In this document: positions 7,123-15,922 of the stretch, piece by piece | How positions within the stretch are numbered: position 1 is the first letter of the stretch | Layout: every line of letters begins with the position of its first letter | Origin: Streptomyces candidus | GTDB taxonomy: Bacteria; Actinomycetota; Actinomycetes; Streptomycetales; Streptomycetaceae | Direction of reading: 5' to 3' | DNA: 64,000 nucleotides | Assembly: GCF_014207445.1 (NCBI RefSeq) | Contig: NZ_JACHEM010000009.1 | Span: 248,001-312,000, forward strand | Made by a program: the position numbers and the translations under genes | Notes under the pieces: generated by a model | Databases searched by the model: none | What the model was told of the DNA's origin: nothing | The model's input: the letters and a program-made list of their open reading frames with translations, nothing else

Positions 7123-8583
7123 CTACTTGGAGCGGTCGAGAACCGCCTCCATGACGCTCTTCGCGATGGGTGCGGCGAGGCCACCACCGGAGATGTCGCC
7201 ACGAGCGGCCTCGCTGTCCTCCACCACGACGGCGACGGCGACGGGGGAGCCCTTGTCGGTCTTGGCGTAGGAGATGAACCAGGCGTACGGATTCTTGTCG
7301 TTGTTGATGCCGTGCTGGGCGGTACCGGTCTTGCCGCCGACCGTGACGCCGTTGATCTGCGCGTTCTTGCCGGTGCCGTCCTTGACCACGGTTTCCATCA
7401 TCTGCTGGACCTTCTGGGCGTTGTCGGCAGACAGCGGCCGGCTCATCTCGACCGGGTCGGTCTGCTTGATGACGTCCAGGTTGGGGTCGGTCAGCTTGTC
7501 GACCATGTACGGCTGCATCAGCTTGCCGTCGTTGGCGATGGCGGCGGTGACCATGGCCATCTGGAGAGGGGTGGCGGCGGTCTCGAACTGGCCGATGGCG
7601 GAGAGGGCGGTCGACGGCGGGTTCATCTCCTTGGGCCACACGCTCGCGTTGGAACGAACGGGCGTGAACTGTTCGCTGTTGAAGCCGAACTTCTCCGCCG
7701 TCTCCTGCATCTTCTCCCGGCCGAGGTCGGAGCCGATCTTGCCGAAGACGGTGTTGCAGGACCACTGGAGGGCCACCCGCAGGCTGGCGTTCTCGCAGGG
7801 GTGGTTGCCGTCGTTGGGCAGGAGCGTCGAAGACTGGGGCAGCTTCCACGGAAACGGCGAATCGGTGGCCGCGTCGATGTCCGGGTACTTCTCGTGCTCC
7901 AGTGCCGCGGCAGCCGTCACGACCTTGAACGTCGACCCCGGCGGGTACGTCTGGCGCAGCGCCCGGTTGAGCGAGGGATCGTCCGGGTTGACCTTCTTGT
8001 CGAGCTTCTTCCACTCTTCGGCGTCGCCCATACCGGAGATCTTGGATGGGTCGTACGAGGGAGCGCTGGCCAGCGCGAGAATCTTGCCGGTCCTGGGGTC
8101 GAGAGCCGCTACGGCCCCCTTCTTGCCCTTCAACCCGTCGAAAGCGGCACGCTGGGCGTCACCGTTGAGGGTCGTGACGACGTTGCCGCCCTTCTTCTGC
8201 TCGCCCGTGAACAGGGAGAGCGTGCGGTCGAAGAAGAGACGGTCGTCGGTGCCGGTCAGGATGCCGTCGTGGATGCTCTCCAGCTGCGTGGCGCCGTAGA
8301 CCTGGGAGGCGAAGCCAGTGACGGGGGCCCACATGGCGCCGTCCTTGTACGTGCGCTTGTACTTGAGGTCGCCGCTCTTGGCCTCGACGGAACCGGTGAT
8401 CGCCTTGCCGTCGACGACGATGTCGCCCCGCGGGTGGGCGTAACGCTCGACGAGCACGCGCCGGTTGTCCTTGTGGGTCTTGAGCTTGTCCGCCTGGGCG
8501 TACTGGACCCAGTTGACTCGTACGAGCAGAGCCAGGATCAGGATTCCGCAGAAGATCGCGACCCGGCGCAGGGGCTTGTTCAC
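7123..8583 (-). CDS. pbpA: Class B penicillin-binding protein PbpA (peptidoglycan transpeptidase)
   Basis: A 486-residue membrane-anchored transpeptidase. A short cytosolic head and a signal-anchor (about residues 8-24) are followed by the PBP dimerisation domain and a transpeptidase domain with the active-site STFK at 217-220, SCN at 275-277 and KTG at 418-420. It cross-links nascent glycan strands, with the SEDS glycosyltransferase encoded immediately upstream as likely partner. The GTG start overlaps the rodA stop by 4 bp (GTGA), implying coupled translation in a fixed ratio. The length is usual for actinobacterial PbpA. Confidence 0.95.
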   Translation of the reverse strand: MNKPLRRVAIFCGILILALLVRVNWVQYAQADKLKTHKDNRRVLVERYAHPRGDIVVDGKAITGSVEAKSGDLKYKRTYKDGAMWAPVTGFASQVYGATQLESIHDGILTGTDDRLFFDRTLSLFTGEQKKGGNVVTTLNGDAQRAAFDGLKGKKGAVAALDPRTGKILALASAPSYDPSKISGMGDAEEWKKLDKKVNPDDPSLNRALRQTYPPGSTFKVVTAAAALEHEKYPDIDAATDSPFPWKLPQSSTLLPNDGNHPCENASLRVALQWSCNTVFGKIGSDLGREKMQETAEKFGFNSEQFTPVRSNASVWPKEMNPPSTALSAIGQFETAATPLQMAMVTAAIANDGKLMQPYMVDKLTDPNLDVIKQTDPVEMSRPLSADNAQKVQQMMETVVKDGTGKNAQINGVTVGGKTGTAQHGINNDKNPYAWFISYAKTDKGSPVAVAVVVEDSEAARGDISGGGLAAPIAKSVMEAVLDRSK

Positions 8584-9977
8584 GTTCGGACCACCTGGGT
8601 CATCTCGGCGTCGGGGGACGGGGCAGGGGCCGGCGCGGGCCTGCGCGCGGTGTCGCTGATGCGCAGCAGGATGGCAACCAGCGCCCAGTTGGCGATCACG
8701 GAGGAACCACCCTGGGCCAGGAACGGCATGGTCATACCGGTGAGCGGAATCAGGCCGGTGACGCCGCCGGCGACGACGAAGACCTGGAGGGCGAAGGCAC
8801 CGGAAAGGCCGATCGCGAGGAGCTTGCCGAAGGGGTCGCGGGCGGCCAGGGCGGTGCGGATGCCGCGTTCGATGAGCAGGCCGTACAGCAGGATGATCGC
8901 CATCAGGCCGGTGAGGCCGAGCTCTTCGCCGACGGTGGCGAGGATGTAGTCGCTCTTGGGGGCGATGCCGCCGATGAAGCGTGAGTAGCCCTGGCCGAGT
9001 CCGGAGCCGAAGAGGCCACCCGAGCCGAAGGAGAACATGGCCTGGGCGGTCTCGGTGACGAGGCCGCATTCGCCGTTCACACACTTCGTGGCCAGCGGGT
9101 TCAGCCAGTCGTTGACGCGAGACTGCACGTGCGTGGCGAAGGCGGCCACGCCGACCGCGCCCGCCGCGCTCAGGGTGAGGCCGAAGACGACCCAGCTGGT
9201 GCGTTCCGTGGCGACGTACAGCATGATCACGAAGAGGCCGAAGAACAGCAACGAGGTGCCGAGGTCGGTCTCGAAGATCAGGATCATCAGGCTGAGCGCC
9301 CAGATCGCGAGGATCGGTCCGAGGTCGCGGCCGCGCGGCAGGTACATCCCCATGAACCGGCGGCTGGCCAGCGCGAGGGCGTCGCGTTTCACCATGAGAT
9401 AGCCCGCGAAGAAGATCGCGATGATGATCTTGGCGAACTCGCCCGGCTGGAGCGAGCCGACGCCGGGGATGGTGATCCAGATCTTCGCGCCGTTCACGCC
9501 GGGGAAGAACATCGGCAGGATCAGCAGGACCAGGGCCACCACCATCGAGATGTACGTGTAGCGCTGGAGCACACGGTGGTCCTTGAGAACCAGCAGCACG
9601 CCCAGGAAGAGTGCGACACCGACGGTCGACCACATCAGCTGGTTGGGCGCCATGGCCTTGCCCAGTGACGGCTCCTGGTCGAGCCGCCAGATCAGTACGA
9701 GCCCCAGCCCGTTGAGCAGGGTGGCGATGGGCAGCATCAGCGGGTCCGCGTACTTGGCGAACTTGCGCATCATCAGGTGCGCGACTCCGGCAAGGAGGCT
9801 GAGCCCGATTCCGTACCCGAGCATGCCCGCGGGCAGACTGCCGTCCTTGGCGAGGCCGACATTGGCGTACGCGAAGACCGGGATGGCGACGGCGAACGCG
9901 AGCATGAGCAGTTCGGTGTTGCGCCTGCTCGGGGCTTCGATCGCGCCGATGGTGGTCGTGTTGGTGACAACGCTCAT
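8580..9977 (-). CDS. rodA: SEDS family peptidoglycan glycosyltransferase (RodA/FtsW)
   Basis: A 465-residue polytopic membrane protein with about 10-12 hydrophobic helices. The conserved SEDS features are visible: the N-terminal LAFAVAIPVFAYA helix, the central LQPGEFAKI motif, and the C-terminal segment GLTGLMAIILLYGLLIERG followed by TGMTMPFLAQGGSSVIANW. It polymerises lipid II into glycan strands and works with a class B PBP. The gene order pstP-rodA-pbpA-pknB matches mycobacteria, so RodA is the better name than FtsW, though paralogy cannot be settled here. It starts 15 bp after pstP and overlaps pbpA. Confidence 0.93.
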   Translation of the reverse strand: MSVVTNTTTIGAIEAPSRRNTELLMLAFAVAIPVFAYANVGLAKDGSLPAGMLGYGIGLSLLAGVAHLMMRKFAKYADPLMLPIATLLNGLGLVLIWRLDQEPSLGKAMAPNQLMWSTVGVALFLGVLLVLKDHRVLQRYTYISMVVALVLLILPMFFPGVNGAKIWITIPGVGSLQPGEFAKIIIAIFFAGYLMVKRDALALASRRFMGMYLPRGRDLGPILAIWALSLMILIFETDLGTSLLFFGLFVIMLYVATERTSWVVFGLTLSAAGAVGVAAFATHVQSRVNDWLNPLATKCVNGECGLVTETAQAMFSFGSGGLFGSGLGQGYSRFIGGIAPKSDYILATVGEELGLTGLMAIILLYGLLIERGIRTALAARDPFGKLLAIGLSGAFALQVFVVAGGVTGLIPLTGMTMPFLAQGGSSVIANWALVAILLRISDTARRPAPAPAPSPDAEMTQVVRT

Positions 9978-9992
9978 GGTGTGTGGGGCCCC

Positions 9993-11489
9993 CTACGGTG
10001 TGGCCGGCTTACCGCACTGCGAGGCCAGTTCCTGCTCTTCCTCGGACAGCGTGGGACCGGGTGCGGGAGCACTGGAAGTGGGCGTGGCTGTGTTCGGCGG
10101 AGTCTTGTCGCCCGGTGCCGGCGTCTTGCCGGGTTCGGGCTTGGCCGGCGGCTTCGGCGGCGGTGCGGTGCGCTGTTCGGACTTCTTCTTGCAGGCGGTC
10201 GCCTGGAGCCAGAGCCTTTCGATCTTCTCGCGTGCCTGGGCGAGGTCCCTCGCGGGCAGCGTGTCCTTGACCTCCTTGGCCTGGAAGTCAGGGAGGTACT
10301 TGAGTTCGATCTCGGGATGGTCCTTCTCGACCTTCGAGAGGGAGACCCATGGCAGGTCCTGATCCACGCCCCGGTACAGCGCGACGTGTTCGCTGTTGGC
10401 GCCGACGTAGTACTGGGTCTGGGTCCAGCGGTAACCGGCGTACAGACCGCCGCCGATGACGGCGAGGGCGAGCACGGCGTAGAAGGATCTCTTGAACCAC
10501 TTGCGGCCCGGGGACTTCACGAAGTCCTCGCCGTCGTACATGTCGAACGTGTCGTCGGGCGTGCTTCCGCCGTACCCGCCGCTGCCGGCCGGACCGAAGT
10601 TCCCCGAGGGGGACTGGGACTGCGGGGAGGCGGGGCGGCCGAGGCCCGCGGCGCGGCCGGCCGCGGTCTGCATGCCGCGGGTGTCACCGAGCGGCATCTG
10701 GTTCTCGGCGACCGCGCCGACCACGACGGGGGTGTCGCTGAGCTGCCCGGCCAGGGTGTCGCTGCCGTCGACGTCCAGGACGTCGGCCACGATGCAGGTG
10801 ATGTTGTCGGGGCCGCCGCCGCGCAGTGCCAGCTCGATCAGGTGCTGGACGGTGTCCTGCGGGCCCTGGTAGCTGGCGAGCGTCTCCTCCATCGTCTGGT
10901 GGGAGACGACGCCCGACAGGCCGTCGGAGCAGATCAGATAGCGGTCGCCGACCCGCACCTCACGGATGGAGAGGTCGGGTTCCACGTGGTCGCCGCTGCC
11001 CAGGGCGCGCATGAGGAGGGACCTCTGCGGGTGGGTGGTGGCTTCCTCCTCGGTGATGCGGCCCTCGTCGACGAGGCGCTGCACCCAGGTGTGGTCCTGC
11101 GTGATCTGGGTGAGGACGCCGTCGCGCAGCAGGTACGCGCGGGAGTCGCCGACGTGGACGAGACCCAGGCGCTGGCCCGTCCACAGCAGGGCGGTGAGCG
11201 TGGTGCCCATGCCCTCCAGCTGGGAGTCCTCCTCGACCATCATGCGGAGCTGGTCGTTGGCCCGCTGCACGGCGGTGCCCAGGGAGGTCAGGATGTCCGA
11301 CCCGGGTACGTCGTCGTCGAGCTGGACCAGCGTCGAGATCACCTCGGAGGAGGCGACCTCGCCGGCGGCCTGGCCGCCCATGCCGTCGGCGATCGCGAGA
11401 AGGCGGGGGCCGGCGTAGCCGGAGTCCTCGTTGCCCTCCCGGATCATGCCCTTGTGGGATCCGGCGGCGAAGCGCAGGGACAGACTCAT
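9993..11489 (-). CDS. pstP: PP2C-type protein Ser/Thr phosphatase PstP
   Basis: A 498-residue membrane-anchored phosphatase. The N-terminal PP2C domain (about residues 5-240) carries the metal-binding motifs REGNEDSGY, IADGMGGQAAGEV, CSDGLSGVV and GGPDNITCIV. A linker leads to a single transmembrane helix (FYAVLALAVIGGGLYAGY) and an extracellular Pro/Thr-rich tail. It reverses phosphorylation by PknB and the other kinases of this locus. The ATG at 11489 has GAGGTG as ribosome site. An upstream in-frame extension of 18 residues is possible but unlike the family. The 150-bp gap upstream contains a GC-rich hairpin. Confidence 0.93.
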   Translation of the reverse strand: MSLSLRFAAGSHKGMIREGNEDSGYAGPRLLAIADGMGGQAAGEVASSEVISTLVQLDDDVPGSDILTSLGTAVQRANDQLRMMVEEDSQLEGMGTTLTALLWTGQRLGLVHVGDSRAYLLRDGVLTQITQDHTWVQRLVDEGRITEEEATTHPQRSLLMRALGSGDHVEPDLSIREVRVGDRYLICSDGLSGVVSHQTMEETLASYQGPQDTVQHLIELALRGGGPDNITCIVADVLDVDGSDTLAGQLSDTPVVVGAVAENQMPLGDTRGMQTAAGRAAGLGRPASPQSQSPSGNFGPAGSGGYGGSTPDDTFDMYDGEDFVKSPGRKWFKRSFYAVLALAVIGGGLYAGYRWTQTQYYVGANSEHVALYRGVDQDLPWVSLSKVEKDHPEIELKYLPDFQAKEVKDTLPARDLAQAREKIERLWLQATACKKKSEQRTAPPPKPPAKPEPGKTPAPGDKTPPNTATPTSSAPAPGPTLSEEEQELASQCGKPATP

Positions 11490-11561
11490 ACGCACCTCGC
11501 CCGTCGGCTCCGGGTACACCGGGTTTCGAGCCACACTGCCCACCCTCCGGTCGGGAGCGCG

Positions 11562-11586
11562 CCAGGGCCCGTGGACAGGGCCCTGG
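11562..11586 (-). other. GC-rich hairpin between fhaB and pstP
   Basis: CCAGGGCCC (11562-11570) and GGGCCCTGG (11578-11586) form a perfect 9-bp stem with a 7-nt loop in the 150-bp fhaB-pstP gap. It may attenuate transcription or process the mRNA; there is no T-run. Confidence 0.45.
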
Positions 11587-11639
11587 GGCCCCGCGCGGGG
11601 GCCGACGCGGCTCGCTCGCTCCGCTCGCTCATTGTCGTA

Positions 11640-12161
11640 CTACTTCCGCAGCTCGATGACGGTCTTGCCGATGCGGATCGGTGCGCCCAGCGGAATCGGT
11701 TGCGGCGTGGTGAGCCGGTTCCGGTCGAGATAGGTGCCGTTGGTGGATCCCAGGTCCTCGACGATCCAGTTGCCGTCGCGGTCCGGGTAGATCCTGGCAT
11801 GCCTGCTGGACGCGTAGTCGTCGTCCAGCACGATCGTCGAATCGTGCGCCCGGCCCAGCGTGATCGTCTGCCCCTGGAGCGCCACCGTTGTTCCGGTGAG
11901 GCTGCCTTCGGAGACGACGAGCTTGGTCGGGGCGCCGCGGCGCTGCCTCTGTTGTTGTGGCGGGGGAGCGGCCTGCTGGCGCCCCCCGCCGGTGTTCTGT
12001 TGTGGGGCACGCGTGTCGGGCGCATTGCCGCGGCGTGAGCCGCGCTGCGTGACACGAGTGCCGAACAGGTCGCTGCGGATGACCTGGACGGCCACGATTA
12101 CGAATAGCCACAGGACAGCTAGGAAACCTAGCCGCATGACCGTCAGGGTCAGCTCTGACAT
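11640..12161 (-). CDS. fhaB: FHA-domain membrane protein FhaB (FipA)
   Basis: A 173-residue protein with an N-terminal transmembrane helix (about residues 7-28, LGFLAVLWLFVIVAVQVI), a Gln/Arg-rich linker and a C-terminal forkhead-associated domain. FHA signatures are TLGRAHDSTIVLDD, SSRHARI and LGSTNGTYLD. FHA domains bind phosphothreonine, so the protein probably docks on PknB-family kinases or their substrates at the growth and division site. It follows fhaA by 10 bp on the same transcript. Length and layout fit the actinobacterial FhaB/FipA family. Confidence 0.9.
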   Translation of the reverse strand: MSELTLTVMRLGFLAVLWLFVIVAVQVIRSDLFGTRVTQRGSRRGNAPDTRAPQQNTGGGRQQAAPPPQQQRQRRGAPTKLVVSEGSLTGTTVALQGQTITLGRAHDSTIVLDDDYASSRHARIYPDRDGNWIVEDLGSTNGTYLDRNRLTTPQPIPLGAPIRIGKTVIELRK

Positions 12162-12171
12162 TGCCCCCGCT

Positions 12172-13035
12172 TCACCCTTCGGCTTGCCGGTAAACGATGG
12201 TGGTGCTGCCCACGACGATCCGCGAGCCGTCGCGGAGCGTAGCGCGGGTGGTGTGCTGCCCGTCCACCACGATGCCGTTGGTGGACCCGAGGTCCTGGAT
12301 CGTCGCGGGTGTGCCGACGCGGATCTCGCAGTGCCGGCGGGAGACGCCGGGGTCGTCGATCCGTACGTCGGCCTCGGTGCTGCGGCCCATGACGAGGGTG
12401 GGACGGGAGATCTGGTGGCGGTTGCCGTTGATCTCGATCCACCGTCTCGTCGGGGCGCCGGGCATGGGTCCGGGGCCTGCGGGCGCCGCGGCCGGTCCGC
12501 GCCGGTCCGCGCCTGGGGCGGGACGGGCGGGGCCGCCGGGCGGGGCCTGGGGCATGGGTGGTGCGCCCGCCGAGGAGGAGGGCGGGTAGCCGTAACCGCC
12601 GCCGCGCGGGGCGGCGGGGGGTGCGGGATCGGCGTCGGCGGGGGTGGTGACCTGCGACGTACTGGACGCGAGAGTGCGGCTGCGTACCCGGTAGAGACCT
12701 GTGTCGAGGTCGTCGGCCTTCTCCAGGTGGACCTTGATGGGGCCCATGAAGGTGTAGCGCTGCTGCTTCGCGTAGTCGCGGACCAGGCCGGAGAGCTCGT
12801 CGCCCAGCTGTCCTGAGTACGGGCTCAGACGCTCGTAGTCGGGAGTGCTGAGCTCGACGATGAAGTCGTTGGGGACGACGGTCCGATCCCGGTTCCAGAT
12901 CGTCGCGTTGTTGTCGCACTCGCGCTGGAGGGCTCCGGCGATCTCGACGGGCTGGACCTCGGACTTGAAGACCTTGGCGAAGGTGCCGTTCACCATGCCT
13001 TCGAGCTTTTGTTCGAAACGCTTCAGGACTCCCAT
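12172..13035 (-). CDS. fhaA: FHA-domain protein FhaA (DUF3662-FHA)
   Basis: A 287-residue soluble protein. Residues 1-125 form the DUF3662 domain (MGVLKRFEQKLEGMVNGTFA, then EVQPVEIAGALQRECDNNA), followed by a Pro/Gly-rich linker and an FHA domain from about 200 (LVMGRSTEADVRI, SRRHCEI, LGSTNGIVVDGQ). In mycobacteria FhaA binds the phosphorylated pseudokinase domain of MviN/MurJ and restrains wall synthesis. It is the first gene of the operon, with GGAGGAGGTG as a strong ribosome site before the ATG. The 5' region up to the tRNA gene should hold the operon promoter. Confidence 0.92.
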   Translation of the reverse strand: MGVLKRFEQKLEGMVNGTFAKVFKSEVQPVEIAGALQRECDNNATIWNRDRTVVPNDFIVELSTPDYERLSPYSGQLGDELSGLVRDYAKQQRYTFMGPIKVHLEKADDLDTGLYRVRSRTLASSTSQVTTPADADPAPPAAPRGGGYGYPPSSSAGAPPMPQAPPGGPARPAPGADRRGPAAAPAGPGPMPGAPTRRWIEINGNRHQISRPTLVMGRSTEADVRIDDPGVSRRHCEIRVGTPATIQDLGSTNGIVVDGQHTTRATLRDGSRIVVGSTTIVYRQAEG

Positions 13036-13345
13036 GGGGCACCTCCTCCGTCGATGTCGTCCTGGTACTGCTTACTGATCGTATCCACGCGCCGGGAAAA
13101 CGGCTGGTTCCCCTTGTCCGCCCAGTCCATGAGTGTCACCCCTCACAAGGGATCGTAGAGGTGGCTGCCTGACAGTGTCCCGCACGCGTCTTCCTCCCTT
13201 GCGGAGTGGGTCGTGGAGGCCGTCGTTCCACTGGCGGGTCCCCGCAAACTATGCGTGCGAACCCACCCCGGCCACCGTGCTAATCTTCTTCTTGTCGCCA
13301 GCCAGTCGCACAAACCAGTGCGGCGAATCGAACGACATCACTCAT
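13036..13345. other. Intergenic region between fhaA and tRNA-Leu
   Basis: This 310-bp stretch should carry the divergent fhaA-operon and tRNA promoters. On the minus strand GGATACGAT (about 13076-13084) is a possible -10 for fhaA, but I see no good -35. Short open frames here look like noise. No repeat was noticed. Confidence 0.5.
13278..13286 (+). promoter_or_regulatory. Possible extended -10 promoter of tRNA-Leu
   Basis: TGCTAATCT is an extended -10 (TGn plus TAATCT at 13281-13286) about 60 bp upstream of the mature tRNA. The -35 region is weak, with TGCGAA at 13256-13261 as the closest match at a long spacing. Confidence 0.4.
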
Positions 13346-13428
13346 GCGCGAGTGGCGGAACGGCAGACGCGCTGGCTTCAGGTGCCAGTGTCCTTCGGGA
13401 CGTGGGGGTTCAAATCCCCCCTCGCGCA
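13346..13428 (+). tRNA. tRNA-Leu (anticodon CAG)
   Basis: The 83-nt gene folds as a class II tRNA. The acceptor stem GCGCGAG (13346-13352) pairs with CTCGCGC (13421-13427), with discriminator A at 13428. The anticodon stem CTGGC/GCCAG encloses TTCAGGT, giving CAG at 13379-13381, which reads the common CUG codon. The long variable arm TGTCCTTCGGGACG and the T-arm GGGGGTTCAAATCCCCC are clear. CCA is not encoded. A strong hairpin terminator follows. Confidence 0.96.
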
Positions 13429-13440
13429 CTTCAGGGATTC

Positions 13441-13474
13441 GGGTCTCACCGTGAAAAACGGTGAGGCCCGTTTC
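13441..13474 (+). terminator. Intrinsic terminator of tRNA-Leu
   Basis: GGGTCTCACCGT (13441-13452) pairs with ACGGTGAGGCCC (13458-13469) with one G-U pair and a 5-nt GAAAA loop, followed by GTTTCT. Confidence 0.85.
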
Positions 13475-13542
13475 TGTATGTCCTTTTCCTGTTTGTCCTT
13501 TTACGTTCGTTCCTTTCTGTCGGTGGGGCTTCGGAGGCGGTT

Positions 13543-15264
13543 GTGGCGCGGGCGAGGGTTTACGGAGCCGGCGCGCTCGTGCTGACGGTGCTCGCCGCCG
13601 CGCAGCAGCTGATGCTCGCCGTGGGGCTCGGGGGCTGGCTGCCCGGCTGGCAGCCGTGGCCCTACCTGCTGCTCGCCGCGGTGCTGTGGCTGGCAGCGAA
13701 GCCCTGGTGGCTGGAGAACGGGCCGCGGCGCGACGGAGTTCCCGGTCCCTGGACCTCTTTCGAAGAGCGGCTGCGGCGGGTTCCGGCCTGGGTGTACGTC
13801 GCCGTCGTGCTGGCCTCGGCGGCCGGGGCGTGGGTGTGGCTGCAGGACTTCGAGCCCTACCTGGGCCACGAGGAGGCGGTCTACGCGAACAAGGCCCGCT
13901 TCTGGTTCGACGGGACGCCGGACGCGGGCTGGGGCGTCTACCGCCCGGTCGGGCTGCCCGCCCTGGGCGCGCTCGCGCTGTGGCTGACGGGGTACGAGGG
14001 ACCCGCCTCCGGTGGAGGCATGGGAGCCCTGCGGGCAGTCACCCTGGTACTCGCGCTGGTGATGTTGTGCACGACGTACCTCGTGGCACGCGCGTGGACG
14101 ACGCCGCGGCGGGCCGTGGTGGTGGTCCTGGTGCTGCTGAGCGGCCTGGGATTCCTGCGGCGCGTGCCGGAGTTCCTCAACGACATCGGGGCCACCGCGC
14201 TGCTGCTCGTCGTGGTGTTCCTGCTGGTCACGGCGCAGGAGCGGGCCGGGAGCCGGGCGGGGCGGATCGCGTTGCTGTTCGTGCCGGTCGTCGCGCTGGC
14301 CGCCTTCTATCTGCGGTACGGGGTGGTGGGCAACCTGCTGGCCGTCGCGGCTGCTGGCGTCTTCGCGTACGGGCCGCGGTCCTGGTGGGCGTTCGGGCGG
14401 TGGCTGTGGGCGGCGGCCGGACTGCTCCTGCTGGGGCTCGTACCGCACCTGCTCTACGCGGTGGAGCGGACCGGGAAGCCACTGGGGATGATCCTGTCGG
14501 CGACCTCGCAGGCCAACCGCGAGTACGTGGGCGACGGGCTGTTGTACTACCTGAGCGTCTTCCCGTACCGGCTGGCCGGGGATCTGGGGGCGGTGGTGAT
14601 GGCCGCCGGTGTGTGCGCGGCGTTCGCCGCCTGGCGGCGGGTGCGGGGCGGCCGGGGCACCGGGGGCCCCGGCGTGCGGGAGGACGACCGGCGGCGGGTG
14701 TTCCTGGGGACTGCGGCACTGCTGGTGTTCGTGGTGCTGGGCGTGGCCACGGACGGCGAACCGCGCTTCGTGTACCTTCCGGTGACGCTGCTGACGATTC
14801 TGGGCGTACAGGCCTTGGCGGAGTGCACGCGCGCGTGGGCGCCGCGGGTCCTGGCGTCCCTGGCGGTGCTGGCCGGGGTGACGGTGCTCGGGACGGCGCA
14901 GGTGGTGGCGCACGGGGCGATGCCGGGGCCGACGGCGCTGGGCGTCTCGACGGTGCCGGTGGCGCGGGCGCTGGCGGCGCAGGGCGGGGAGGGCTGCCTG
15001 ATCGTCACCGGGTACGAGCCGGAGTTCGGCTGGTACTCCGGGTGCGACGCGGTGACGTACCGGCAGTACGGGGAGCGGGTGGGGGAAGCGAGCGTGCCGC
15101 GGGGGACGCGCGTGAGCTTCGTACGGTTCGAGAAGGGGCGGCTGCAGCCGGACGCGGCGGGGGTGCGGCGGCTGATCGACGGCCGGGACGCGACGCTGCT
15201 GCGCGTGCCCGCAACGGATGGTGGCTCGGCGGGGGCGGCGACGGTGTGGAGCGTGCGGTTCTAG
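13543..15264 (+). CDS. Polytopic GT-C-type membrane protein (putative glycosyltransferase)
   Basis: A 573-residue integral membrane protein with roughly 11-12 hydrophobic segments. The first external loop carries LGHEEAVYANKARFW, an acidic motif in the place where GT-C glycosyltransferases of the PMT/ArnT group hold their catalytic acidic residue, and EPRFVYLPVTLL later resembles the E-x-R-Y motif of the same group. The C-terminal 120 residues are outside the membrane. By analogy it would move sugar from a polyprenyl-phosphate donor, but the acceptor is unknown. GTG start. It stands alone between tRNA-Leu and the convergent MarR gene. Confidence 0.7.
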   Translation: MARARVYGAGALVLTVLAAAQQLMLAVGLGGWLPGWQPWPYLLLAAVLWLAAKPWWLENGPRRDGVPGPWTSFEERLRRVPAWVYVAVVLASAAGAWVWLQDFEPYLGHEEAVYANKARFWFDGTPDAGWGVYRPVGLPALGALALWLTGYEGPASGGGMGALRAVTLVLALVMLCTTYLVARAWTTPRRAVVVVLVLLSGLGFLRRVPEFLNDIGATALLLVVVFLLVTAQERAGSRAGRIALLFVPVVALAAFYLRYGVVGNLLAVAAAGVFAYGPRSWWAFGRWLWAAAGLLLLGLVPHLLYAVERTGKPLGMILSATSQANREYVGDGLLYYLSVFPYRLAGDLGAVVMAAGVCAAFAAWRRVRGGRGTGGPGVREDDRRRVFLGTAALLVFVVLGVATDGEPRFVYLPVTLLTILGVQALAECTRAWAPRVLASLAVLAGVTVLGTAQVVAHGAMPGPTALGVSTVPVARALAAQGGEGCLIVTGYEPEFGWYSGCDAVTYRQYGERVGEASVPRGTRVSFVRFEKGRLQPDAAGVRRLIDGRDATLLRVPATDGGSAGAATVWSVRF

Positions 15265-15303
15265 AGGTGCGACATCCGTGGGCGTACGACGTCGACGTCG
15301 CAG

Positions 15304-15810
15304 CTACGAGGGGCTGTTGTTGTAGCGCAGAAGGTAGGCCGCGAAGCGGGCGAGGTCGGCCTCGGACCAGTCGGCGAGGCGCTCCTGATAGGCCGCGTGG
15401 CGGCTGGCGTGGGTGGCGGTGAGGGCGGCGGCGCCCGCATCCGTGGTGTGCAGGACTTGGACGCGGTGGTCGTCGGGGTCGGGGCGGCGTTCCATCAGAC
15501 CGAGCTTCTCCAGGGTGGTCAGCTGCCGGCTGACGGTGGACTTGTCGAGCATGTAGTGGGTTGCGAGGTCGGTGGCGCGGCAGTCCCGCTGGTCGTGGAT
15601 GTGCGCGAGAAGCGTGTACGAGACCAGGGGCAGGTCGGGGTGGAGCCGGGCGGCGGTGGCGCGGGCCCGGCGGGCGAAGGCGGTCAGTTCGCGCTCGATG
15701 GTGTCGACGGCGTGGGTGCGCCGTGGGCGTGCGGGACCGTTGGGGCGCCGGTGGTCCTGATGCTGCTGCGGGTCAGGGGGATGCTGGCCCGGGGTGTGCT
15801 GGGTGGTCAT
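15304..15810 (-). CDS. MarR family transcriptional regulator
   Basis: A 168-residue winged-helix regulator from the ATG at 15810. A Gln/Pro-rich head of about 35 residues precedes the helix bundle (IERELTAFARRARATAARL). The recognition helix region reads CRATDLATHYMLDKSTVSRQLTTLEKLGL, and the wing is MERRPDPDDHRVQVLH. The open frame extends 22 residues upstream through the intergenic promoter; I reject that start because it covers the palindrome at 15860-15880. It is divergent from a membrane protein gene that it probably controls. The ligand is unknown. Confidence 0.85.
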   Translation of the reverse strand: MTTQHTPGQHPPDPQQHQDHRRPNGPARPRRTHAVDTIERELTAFARRARATAARLHPDLPLVSYTLLAHIHDQRDCRATDLATHYMLDKSTVSRQLTTLEKLGLMERRPDPDDHRVQVLHTTDAGAAALTATHASRHAAYQERLADWSEADLARFAAYLLRYNNSPS

Positions 15811-15859
15811 GGGGGTGGTTTGCCCTCCGGTCGACTGGTTGTAGAGTACATCTGTATTG

Positions 15860-15880
15860 GTGGTTGTAATAGCCAACCAC
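15860..15880. promoter_or_regulatory. Inverted repeat, likely MarR operator
   Basis: GTGGTTG-7-CAACCAC is a perfect inverted repeat. TGGTTGTA is also repeated 24 bp to the left (15837-15844). Both lie between the divergent marR-like gene and the membrane protein gene, where an autoregulatory operator is expected. Confidence 0.55.
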
Positions 15881-15922
15881 TGCCTCCTCTGCCGTCCCCG
15901 TCATGTGTGCTGGAGCCCGTTG

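Noticed and set aside
7072..8949. 625-codon plus-strand frame over pbpA and rodA
   Set aside because: Antisense shadow in high-GC DNA; the opposite strand carries complete catalytic motifs.
9777..12038. 753-codon plus-strand frame over pstP and fhaB
   Set aside because: Same reason: antisense to motif-bearing PP2C and FHA genes.
15287..15300. CGACGTCGACGTCG palindrome between convergent genes
   Set aside because: Simple alternating CG/AT content common in this genome; too short a stem for a terminator.
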